Below are positions 15,141-21,199 of a stretch of DNA of 21,199 nucleotides, one piece after another; the stretch's first letter is position 1; each line of letters opens with the position of its first letter. Origin of the DNA: Bacteroidales bacterium UBA3764 (GTDB taxonomy: Bacteria > Bacteroidota > Bacteroidia > Bacteroidales > UBA932). The position numbers and the translations under genes are program-made. Location: NCBI GenBank assembly GCA_002371115.1, contig DFFY01000063.1, positions 1 through 21,199 of the forward strand, written 5' to 3'. The notes under the pieces were generated by a model. That model worked only from the letters and a program-made list of their open reading frames with translations. It searched no databases and was not told the DNA's origin.

Positions 15141-16508
15141 TTACCGTTTACCGCCGAACTGGCCCACAATGATGGCGTCTGCCTGGGCAATTTTTTCTTT
15201 CAGGAGTTCCTGCGAGGTGGCCTCACAGATGAAGCGGAGGTAAGGTTCCGTATTGGAAGGACGGATATTGAACCACCACTCAGGGAATTCCAGGCGGTAG
15301 CCGTCGAAGTCCATCACCTTGGTGGGCGTTTCCCTGCCCTCGAAGTACGCCTTTACGGCGTCCATGGCACCCTTCTTGTCTTCCACCTTGTAGTTGATTT
15401 CGCCGGAGTTCTCATACCTGGTGAGACGGTCAATTTCCTCGCTGAGCTTGATACCCTGCTTCTTGAGGGCGCTCACGATACGAAGGACGATAATGCTTGC
15501 CAGCATGCCGCTGTCGCTGTAGAAAAAGTCCTTGAAGTAATAGTGACCGGCAAGCTCTCCGCCCCACAGGCCGTCAATCTCACGCAGTTTGGGAGCGGCG
15601 AAAGCACGGCCTACACGCCAGGTGTGGACGTCCGCATTGTAATTCTTTACCAGATACTCCGCCACGGCCTTGCTGGAACGGATTTCCTGCAGTACGCGCG
15701 GGTTCTTTTCTCCCCTTTCGTCGCAGAAATAACGGGCCATCATGGCAATCACCAGGTCCGGAGCCACAAAACGGGCTTTGTCGTCCACGAACATCACGCG
15801 GTCTGCGTCGCCGTCGTAGATGACACCTACATCGGCCTTGATTTGCGCAACCAGCTTCTTCAGCGGCTCCACGTTCTTGGCCACCAGCGGGTTGGGCTCG
15901 TGGTTGGGGAAACGGCCGTCCATCTGGTCAAAGAGATAGGAAGCGTCCTCTCCTTTGTAAATTTCCTTGGCGAAGAGCGTGGCCATGCCGTTGGACAGGT
16001 CAAAGGCAATCTTCAGGTTGGAATAGTCCCCCTTGAACTTTTTGAGGAACTGGATATAGTCCGGTTTGATGTCGATTTCCTTTACGCTGCCCTTCTTGGC
16101 AGCAGGCGGCGTGGGACGGCCTTCGTCAATCCACTGCTTGATTTGGCCCAGGCCGGTGTCCAGGCCTACGGGAAGGGCGTTCTCGCGGCTCACCTTCATG
16201 CCGTTGTACTCCGGCGGATTGTGGGAAGCGGTGATTTGGACCGATGCCTTGTAGCCGTAGTTGGCGGTACCGAAGTACACCAGCGGCGTGGAACTGTAGC
16301 CAATGTCGTCCACGTCTGCGCCGGCATCCGTGATGCCCTTGACGAGGGCGTCGTGGATGTCGCTTCCGGAGAGGCGGCAGTCACGGCCCACCAGCACTTT
16401 GTCGGTTTTCAGAAGTTCGGGGATGAAGTATCCCACCTTATATGCGTCTTCCAGGTTCCAGTCTTTCCCCCAGATTCCGCGAATGTCATATGCATGAAAT
16501 GCGCCCAT
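15141..16508 (-). CDS. Phosphomannomutase/phosphoglucomutase (alpha-D-phosphohexomutase)
   Basis: The 455-residue cytosolic enzyme interconverts hexose 1- and 6-phosphates for nucleotide-sugar and polysaccharide synthesis. All four superfamily motifs are present. These are the phosphoserine loop T-A-S95-H-N-P, the Mg site D232-G-D234-A-D236-R, the sugar-binding loop WGGELAGHYYF and the phosphate-binding RPSNTEPYLR near the C-terminus. The length and GELAGH-type loop fit a PMM/PGM (ManB/AlgC-like) enzyme rather than GlmM. The start, MGAFHAYDIRG, is at the expected family position. A promoter and the preceding operon's terminator lie just upstream. Confidence 0.95.
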   Translation of the reverse strand: MGAFHAYDIRGIWGKDWNLEDAYKVGYFIPELLKTDKVLVGRDCRLSGSDIHDALVKGITDAGADVDDIGYSSTPLVYFGTANYGYKASVQITASHNPPEYNGMKVSRENALPVGLDTGLGQIKQWIDEGRPTPPAAKKGSVKEIDIKPDYIQFLKKFKGDYSNLKIAFDLSNGMATLFAKEIYKGEDASYLFDQMDGRFPNHEPNPLVAKNVEPLKKLVAQIKADVGVIYDGDADRVMFVDDKARFVAPDLVIAMMARYFCDERGEKNPRVLQEIRSSKAVAEYLVKNYNADVHTWRVGRAFAAPKLREIDGLWGGELAGHYYFKDFFYSDSGMLASIIVLRIVSALKKQGIKLSEEIDRLTRYENSGEINYKVEDKKGAMDAVKAYFEGRETPTKVMDFDGYRLEFPEWWFNIRPSNTEPYLRFICEATSQELLKEKIAQADAIIVGQFGGKR

Positions 16509-16534
16509 ATCGGTTAGTTTTAAATGTCATTGTA

Positions 16535-16563
16535 CAAATATAATAAAAAAAAAGGACAGGCAA
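16535..16563 (-). promoter_or_regulatory. Candidate promoter for the phosphohexomutase-M23 operon
   Basis: The minus strand has TATATTTG at 16542-16535, an exact -7 match, and TTG at 16563-16561 after an 18-base spacer. The start point would lie about 20 bases before the ATG at 16508. The element sits directly behind, and its -33 part inside, the terminator of the preceding operon. Confidence 0.6.
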
Positions 16564-16574
16564 TCATCCTGTCC
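16545..16574 (-). terminator. Terminator of the M49-like/DASS/porin operon
   Basis: On the minus strand a 7-bp GC-rich stem (16568-16574 with 16554-16560) encloses a 7-base loop and is followed by nine T (16553-16545). It lies 24 bases after the porin-like gene's stop, which is at 16598. Confidence 0.9.
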
Positions 16575-16597
16575 CTAAAAAACGCATTCCTAAAAAA

Positions 16598-17896
16598 TTA
16601 GAAATTGAACTTGGTCATGCAGATGAGCCGATGGTCCACAATCCAGTGCATATCGGCGGGGGCGAACATGCCGCGGGCGTTGCGGACGGCGTCGGCGGCA
16701 AAACCGGCCACCTTGGTGTTGCCGAACTGGGCGGCGGTGATGTTGTACTCGATGGACACCGTAAACTTGCCCAGATTCCAGGCAATGGTGGGCGTGGCAC
16801 GGATGGCCTGCTGGATGCGGGTGTCGGCAGCGGTATTCAGCCATACCTGGTTGTCCACCAGATCCTGGGTGGTACCCAGCTGCTTCATGTAGCCCAGCAT
16901 ACCCATTACCTGAATCTTCTTTCCGTAGGAGAAGCTCACGAAGGAAGACCAGTCCTGCATGGGGGTATATGAGATGGTTCCGTTGTCGTTGAAGCTGTGG
17001 ACGCCGTAGCCGGACAGCAGGTTCATGTGCTCACCGCCCTGGGCCAGGATGGTCTTGGCGCGCAGCTGGAACTTGCCGTTGGTGTATTGGAAGAAGGCAA
17101 ACGGAGAAACGGTGGACAGAAGGCTCTTCACCTCGATAACCGGGGCCGGACCGTCCTGTACGCGCCAGTCCGTAAGCGTACGGTAAGGACGCAGGTTCAC
17201 CATGTCCAGGCCCAGGCGGGCCAGTACATGCTTGTTCTGGAAACTGGCGCCGAAGTAAAACTCCGGCAGGCCGTATTTGTAGTAGTCTTTGCTCTTGCCG
17301 GCGGGACCGGTGGGCAGATAGTGGTTCAGATACATGAGGCTGGCGGTAAGGCTGAAGCCCCCGCCCAGGGCGAGGTCGGCCCTCACCTGCGGGCTGCGGT
17401 TGAAGGGATTGAACGGAGCGCCGGTTTCCAGGTTGTTCATGTGGGGCATGTCCGCCGCCATGGGATGCCAGGCCTGGCCCAGGGTGAGCGCCCAGCGGCT
17501 GTTGTCCCAGCCCAGCTTCATGAAGGCCTGACGCAGGCGCAGGATGGGCGTGGTGCCACTGAGGCAATAGAAGTCCGCTTCCACTTTACCGGAAACGCCC
17601 ATGCTTCCCCACTTGTAGCCGGATACATCCAGGCCCAGGCGGGTGGTCAGGGAGACAAAGCGCCAGTTGAAGCCGCCGTTGGCGTCGAAGCCGCCAGTCA
17701 TGTCCTTGTCCATGGGCATGTAAAAGTACAAGTCCTCGGTGCCGGCTTTTACGGCACGGCTGTCGGCCACCATATAGTTACGGATGAAACCGTACAGCTT
17801 AAAGTGCGCAGGCTTCTCCACGGGAGCCTCTTCCTGCGCAAAAGCGGCGCTGCCGGTGAGCAGCGCTGCCATTGTAATGATAAATAATTTTTTCAT
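16598..17896 (-). CDS. Outer-membrane beta-barrel porin-like protein
   Basis: A 432-residue exported protein with a signal peptide (MKKLFIITMAALLTGSAAFAQ). The mature part begins with a strand (FKLYGFIRNYM) and consists of alternating amphipathic strands rich in Tyr, Trp and Phe at about every 10-20 residues. It ends in a terminal Phe (CMTKFNF), the usual signal for outer-membrane barrel insertion. The RQAFMKLGW and TLGQAWHP segments resemble general porins (DcaP-like). Substrate specificity cannot be read. It is the last gene of the unit with the SLC13-type symporter and the M49-like lipoprotein, so it may give their substrate passage across the outer membrane. Two palindromes occupy most of the 65-base gap before it. 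Confidence 0.85.
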   Translation of the reverse strand: MKKLFIITMAALLTGSAAFAQEEAPVEKPAHFKLYGFIRNYMVADSRAVKAGTEDLYFYMPMDKDMTGGFDANGGFNWRFVSLTTRLGLDVSGYKWGSMGVSGKVEADFYCLSGTTPILRLRQAFMKLGWDNSRWALTLGQAWHPMAADMPHMNNLETGAPFNPFNRSPQVRADLALGGGFSLTASLMYLNHYLPTGPAGKSKDYYKYGLPEFYFGASFQNKHVLARLGLDMVNLRPYRTLTDWRVQDGPAPVIEVKSLLSTVSPFAFFQYTNGKFQLRAKTILAQGGEHMNLLSGYGVHSFNDNGTISYTPMQDWSSFVSFSYGKKIQVMGMLGYMKQLGTTQDLVDNQVWLNTAADTRIQQAIRATPTIAWNLGKFTVSIEYNITAAQFGNTKVAGFAADAVRNARGMFAPADMHWIVDHRLICMTKFNF

Positions 17897-17910
17897 AAGT
17901 TCTCTATGGG

Positions 17911-17958
17911 ATGCCCGATCAGGTCGGGCATGACGTCACACCCGGCTTGACCGGGTGT
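17911..17958. repeat. Twin intergenic palindromes between the DASS and porin genes
   Basis: Two perfect 8-bp stems with 5-base loops stand side by side: 17911-17918 with 17924-17931 (atgcccga/tcgggcat), and 17938-17945 with 17951-17958 (acacccgg/ccgggtgt). Only 6 bases separate them. There is no T run after them on the minus strand, so they do not look like terminators; they resemble REP-type palindromes that affect mRNA processing or stability. Their presence elsewhere in this genome is not known. Confidence 0.85.
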
Positions 17959-17961
17959 CTG

Positions 17962-19401
17962 TTATGCAAACGGGAAAAGTTTGGTGAGCCAGAAGTAACC
18001 CAGAGCAAAGCCGATGAGGCCAATCACCAGACCTACCTTGGTCATGTCCTTGGTCTCCACCATGCCGGTAGCGGAGGCAATGGCATTCGGCGGCGTGGAA
18101 ATGGGGAAGAGCATGGCGATGGAGGCGCACACGGCAATGAAGATAATCATGGCGGAAGTGCCACCCAGGGCCAGGAACTCGGCGTTGTTGGCCGCCTCAG
18201 GGTCTGCCATGCCGTTGGCAACCACAATGAGGATAGGGATGAGCAGGGCGGCCGTTGCGGAGTTGGAAATGAAGTTGGACAGCAGGTAGCACACCAGACC
18301 GGCCACCACCAGCACCAGCACCACGCTCATGCTGCCGAACGGAATGGCCTGGATGAGCACCTTGGCAAGACCGGTGTCCTGCAGGCAGTAGCCCAGGCAG
18401 AAACCTCCCGCCACCAGCCACAGCACGTTCCAGTTAATCTCTTTGATTTCTTCCTTGCCGAACAGGCCCGTCGCCGTGAACACGCCCAGCGGAATAAGGG
18501 CCACAATGTTGGAGTTGATATGGGTAATCTGTTCGGTTGCCCACAGCAGGATGGTTCCAATGAAGGTTATCCAAACCACATACAGTTTCCAGTCCTTCTT
18601 CTGATTGCTCTCGGGAATTTCCAGCACCAGTTTCTTGGTCTTGAACGGGAACATGAAGCGCAAAAGCACCCAGGCGATAAGAATCATGATAACCACATAG
18701 GGAATCATGTGTACGCACCATTCGCCAAAACTCACGTCAATGCCGGCCTGCTCCAGGGCGCCTTTGGCCGTAGCGTTGGGCGGCGTGCCGATAGGCGTGC
18801 CGATACCGCCCAGGTTGGCGGCCACCGGGATGCTCAGCGCCAGGCCGATTTTACCCTTGTCGTCCGCGGGAAGCTTGGAAAGCACCGGGGTGAGCAGGGC
18901 CAGCATCATGGCGGCGGTGGCGGTGTTGGACATGAACATGGAAAACACGGAAATCATGATAAGGAAGCCCAGCAGCACAATCTCCGGCTTAGTGCCGAAA
19001 ACCTTCAGCAAGGCGCGGGCCAGGGTGACGTCCAGGCCGTATTTCTCTGCCATGATGGCCAGCACGAAACCGCCCAGGAACAGCATCACCACAGGGTCTG
19101 CCATGGAAGCCATGATACGGCCGTAAGGTACCAGCGTGCCATACTGCGGGTCACAGAAAATGCCGATACCCTTATTGGATATCGTAAGCAGGGCAATCAC
19201 AATCACCAGCAGCGAAGTGGACCAGTTGGGGATAATTTCAAAAATCCACATGAGGGCAGCAAAGACAAACAGGGCAATTACGCGCTGCTGTACAACCGTC
19301 AGGGCCTCGATGCCGAAGAACGACACGGGAACAGCCCACAAGAATATGGTAATGACCAGCACCAGCGGCAGGAATACCATATATTTAGCATTGAACTTCA
19401 T
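17962..19401 (-). CDS. SLC13/DASS-family sodium:carboxylate symporter
   Basis: The 479-residue inner-membrane protein has about 11-12 hydrophobic segments and the two inverted half-repeats of the divalent anion:Na+ symporter family. The first half carries the SNT signature at S158-N159-T160 and PIGTPPNA; the second carries S379-N380-S381 and ISTPPNAIA. In characterised members (VcINDY, NaCT) these hairpins hold sodium and di- or tricarboxylates such as succinate, malate and citrate. The second motif reads SNS rather than SNT, a mild departure. It starts 15 bases after the M49-like gene's stop and is followed by the porin-like gene. The exact substrate is not predictable. Confidence 0.93.
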   Translation of the reverse strand: MKFNAKYMVFLPLVLVITIFLWAVPVSFFGIEALTVVQQRVIALFVFAALMWIFEIIPNWSTSLLVIVIALLTISNKGIGIFCDPQYGTLVPYGRIMASMADPVVMLFLGGFVLAIMAEKYGLDVTLARALLKVFGTKPEIVLLGFLIMISVFSMFMSNTATAAMMLALLTPVLSKLPADDKGKIGLALSIPVAANLGGIGTPIGTPPNATAKGALEQAGIDVSFGEWCVHMIPYVVIMILIAWVLLRFMFPFKTKKLVLEIPESNQKKDWKLYVVWITFIGTILLWATEQITHINSNIVALIPLGVFTATGLFGKEEIKEINWNVLWLVAGGFCLGYCLQDTGLAKVLIQAIPFGSMSVVLVLVVAGLVCYLLSNFISNSATAALLIPILIVVANGMADPEAANNAEFLALGGTSAMIIFIAVCASIAMLFPISTPPNAIASATGMVETKDMTKVGLVIGLIGFALGYFWLTKLFPFA

Positions 19402-19416
19402 AATATATTGATACTT

Positions 19417-21015
19417 TTATTTTTCGTAGGTGAAACGAATATCGACAGGGATGTGTTCCAGCTCCAGGTTCACGATGTCCGCCTTGATGGCAGAGGCCAC
19501 CACGGCGTATTTGTTCACGAACTCGGCGGCGGCTTCACGGTCGCCCATGGCCTGGAGTTTCAGGATGTGGGCGCCTAAGTCGGCAATGGCCTGCTCAGTC
19601 TTGGCATAGTCAATCCCGTATTTACCGGAAGCCTTGCGGGTGATGGCCCCCTGCTCCGAAAGGTAATTGTAGATGATGAGGTTGGCGCGGCCGGTGGCAT
19701 CGCCAAAACCAAAGCGCGTGGAACGGATGATATTGGCCACGAAGGTGGCAAGCACGTCCGGCTTCATGATAAGGGCATCCACACGGTGGTTTTCCACTTC
19801 CTGCGCGCAAAGGTAGGCGCCCAGCACGTTGGATTTGGCCTTTTCCAGGGTTAGGGCCTCATTGCCCAGCGCTTCCGTGACCGTGCCTTTTCCGGTGATG
19901 GTCTCCTTCACGCCCAGCCCCTTGGCCACCTCACGGAACACAATGTTCCAATAGAAGGCATTGGCGTCCAGGTGGGCGCAGTCGGCTCCCTCGAACAGCA
20001 ACATGCCGGCCGGGAACACGGTGCGGTTGAATTTTTCTCGGATAATATTGTCGAACAGGATGGTACGGGTACCGAACTCTTCCTGCACACGGGTGTCGTA
20101 CGGGAAGTTGATGGCAATGACCTTATAACCGGCATTGGTGTAACCGCCGTAATAAATGACGTCGCAGGAGAAAATGTTGGATTCTCCGCCCGGTACGAAA
20201 GAACGGTAGATGGCGTCGCCCGGCAGGGAGGCCTGCAGCTCCGGCAGACGGGCCGTCAGGGACCGGAGACCTTCCGTACGATCCAGGTTCTTCAGGAGCA
20301 CATACGCGCCATAAGAAGCCTTGAGGCCATACCGCTGGTCGTCAATGGTTTCATTGGGGCCGATCACCAGGTCCATCTTGCTGTCGGTCATTTCCAGCCA
20401 TGCCTTGTCGCTCTCATAATAGTCGTCCGAGAGAAGGGCGTCCGCCTTCTTGAGCAGATAATTACGCACACTCTCCTTGATGGTGATGTCCGCCGCGGCG
20501 CGAAGGATATCGGCCGTCTTCTTGAGCGGGGCCTGATAGGCATCGTGATACCACACCACTTTCAAAGAGCCGTCGTTGGCACGCTGAATGAGCGTGTAGG
20601 GGCTGTACTTGGCAGGGTCTGCCAGGGCCTCGAACTCCGCATCCGTCATGTCTTCCGGGTAAAAACGGGCGCCGGCCGGCCTGGGGCCATATCCTTCCAG
20701 GAAAGGTTCATTGTCGATACGGTTCCACGGACCGTAGTTCAGCTCCACGAAGGCTTTCTCCGCAGGATCCTGCAAATCGTCAAACGCGGACTTGGGGCCG
20801 TAGCTCTGCTCCCAATAGATGGCATCGGCCTGATCCGCAGCAAAGCGGTACAGGTTCAGAACCTCTTTTCCGTTATCCGTGATTCCTGAAAGGTCCGGAG
20901 CAGGAATCGTTACCAGCGCATAGTTCTGCAACAACTGCCCTCCTTTGGTGGAAGTCTGCTCACAGGACGCCAGGATGAGCGATGCTGCACAAAGCGCGAT
21001 TACCAGTTTTTTCAT
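19417..21015 (-). CDS. M49 (DPP III-like) lipoprotein with a degenerate zinc site, probable pseudopeptidase
   Basis: The 532-residue protein has a lipoprotein signal (LILASC, lipidated C18). Its body matches the DPP III-like subgroup of M49 peptidases as I recall it: KMDLVIGP near residue 215, a DVIYYGG segment, KVIAINFPYD, the helix before the active site, and RSTRFGFGDATGRAN after it. In active relatives the zinc motifs read about FHEVAHGLG and LEEGKAD. Here they are F-R361-E362-V-A-K365-G-L-G and L-E391-K392-A-K-S-N396. Both His ligands and the Glu ligand are therefore replaced by Arg, Lys and Lys, while the general-base Glu (E362) remains. The frame is intact with no stop or frameshift, so it is probably expressed but not a zinc peptidase. 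It heads the operon with the SLC13-type symporter and the porin-like gene. Confidence 0.85.
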   Translation of the reverse strand: MKKLVIALCAASLILASCEQTSTKGGQLLQNYALVTIPAPDLSGITDNGKEVLNLYRFAADQADAIYWEQSYGPKSAFDDLQDPAEKAFVELNYGPWNRIDNEPFLEGYGPRPAGARFYPEDMTDAEFEALADPAKYSPYTLIQRANDGSLKVVWYHDAYQAPLKKTADILRAAADITIKESVRNYLLKKADALLSDDYYESDKAWLEMTDSKMDLVIGPNETIDDQRYGLKASYGAYVLLKNLDRTEGLRSLTARLPELQASLPGDAIYRSFVPGGESNIFSCDVIYYGGYTNAGYKVIAINFPYDTRVQEEFGTRTILFDNIIREKFNRTVFPAGMLLFEGADCAHLDANAFYWNIVFREVAKGLGVKETITGKGTVTEALGNEALTLEKAKSNVLGAYLCAQEVENHRVDALIMKPDVLATFVANIIRSTRFGFGDATGRANLIIYNYLSEQGAITRKASGKYGIDYAKTEQAIADLGAHILKLQAMGDREAAAEFVNKYAVVASAIKADIVNLELEHIPVDIRFTYEK

Positions 21016-21042
21016 GTAAAATGGTTAATATAGTTTAGCCTG

Positions 21043-21073
21043 CAAATATACTCATTTTAAAATGAAAAGGCAA
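21043..21073 (-). promoter_or_regulatory. Bacteroidota-type promoter for the M49-like/DASS/porin operon
   Basis: The minus strand reads TTG at 21073-21071, a 20-base spacer, and TATATTTG at 21050-21043, an exact -7 match with near-consensus spacing. The expected start point is near 21035, giving a leader of about 20 bases before the ATG at 21015. Confidence 0.7.
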
Positions 21074-21096
21074 TTATTTCCCCCTCGATAAATCGA

Positions 21097-21121
21097 AAAG
21101 GGGTGGCCCAGCCACCCCTTT
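21097..21121 (-). terminator. Terminator downstream of the glutamate dehydrogenase gene
   Basis: GGGGTGGC at 21100-21107 pairs with GCCACCCC at 21111-21118 around a 3-base loop, and three A-T pairs extend the stem. On the minus strand it lies 19 bases after the gdhA stop and ends in a short T run. A second inverted repeat beside it (tcgataaatcga, about 21085-21096) with flanking C and G runs could pair alternatively with the same G tract. Confidence 0.75.
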
Positions 21122-21140
21122 CATGAACGATGTAGCGCGG

Positions 21141-21199
21141 CTAAATCGTTCCCTGCTCCAGCATGGCGGTGGCCACCTTCATGAAGCCGGCGATGTTGG
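21141..21199 (-). CDS. gdhA: NADP-type glutamate dehydrogenase, C-terminal end (partial)
   Basis: Only the last 18 codons and the stop lie in the window; the gene continues past the right edge. They encode NIAGFMKVATAMLEQGTI, which closely matches the conserved end of hexameric NADP-dependent glutamate dehydrogenases (NIAGFxKVAxAMLxQGxI in E. coli-type enzymes). The enzyme makes glutamate from 2-oxoglutarate and ammonium. Coenzyme preference cannot be checked from this fragment. Confidence 0.85.
   Translation of the reverse strand, partial: NIAGFMKVATAMLEQGTI

Noticed and set aside
17911..17958. Twin palindromes as a terminator after the DASS gene
   Set aside because: No T run follows either stem on the minus strand, and the porin-like gene downstream has no promoter of its own that I can see.
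17911..19578. Long plus-strand open frame (555 codons)
   Set aside because: It is antisense to the DASS symporter; its His/Gln/Gly-rich translation has no recognisable domain.
19417..21015. M49-like gene as a decayed pseudogene
   Set aside because: The frame is full length with an intact lipobox, promoter and operon position; only the zinc site is altered, which fits repurposing better than decay.

Overview
The window looks like a chromosomal segment of a GC-rich member of the Bacteroidota, probably order Bacteroidales. Four things point there: repeated matches to the phylum's -7 promoter element TAnnTTTG, MKK-type signal peptides and lipoboxes, a DUF4837 lipoprotein beside rseP and dxr, and glycan-degrading enzymes beside a sugar porter. 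This is inferred from gene content and recalled families; no database was searched. Coding density is very high, with no gene-free stretch over about 135 bases.

Layout. (1) 1-4960: a minus-strand carbohydrate operon of a sugar-porter MFS transporter, a mutarotase-like protein and a secreted GH127-type glycosidase fused to a glycerophosphodiesterase domain, ending in a hairpin terminator. (2) 4970-6511: the plus-strand remains of a GH89 alpha-N-acetylglucosaminidase lacking about 200 N-terminal residues, broken beside the transporter promoter. (3) 6508-7932: a Sel1-repeat protein. (4) 7975-8498: a compact stable-RNA/ribosomal unit, tRNA-Glu, rpsT, tRNA-Pro, with one promoter and one terminator. 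(5) 8587-13030: envelope and isoprenoid genes on the minus strand, in transcription order an M23 peptidase, dxr, rseP and a DUF4837 lipoprotein. A 20-bp tandem repeat lies between the M23 gene and dxr and supplies the dxr start codon. (6) 13057-14093: ruvX and def on the plus strand, overlapping by 4 bases. (7) 14094-16508: an M23/LysM peptidase and a phosphohexomutase on the minus strand. (8) 16545-21073: a minus-strand unit of an M49-like lipoprotein, an SLC13/DASS carboxylate symporter and an outer-membrane barrel protein, with its own promoter and terminator. (9) 21141-21199: the 3' end of a glutamate dehydrogenase gene.

The most unusual item is the last operon. Its first gene has the fold of a DPP III-like M49 metallopeptidase, but all three zinc-ligand positions have become Arg, Lys and Lys while the neighbouring catalytic Glu remains. 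Next to a matched inner-membrane symporter and outer-membrane barrel, it may be a former peptidase reused as a binding or accessory lipoprotein of an uptake system. The second unusual item is the array upstream of dxr: four perfect seven-codon minicistrons, each overlapping the next by ATGA, with the last overlapping dxr itself.
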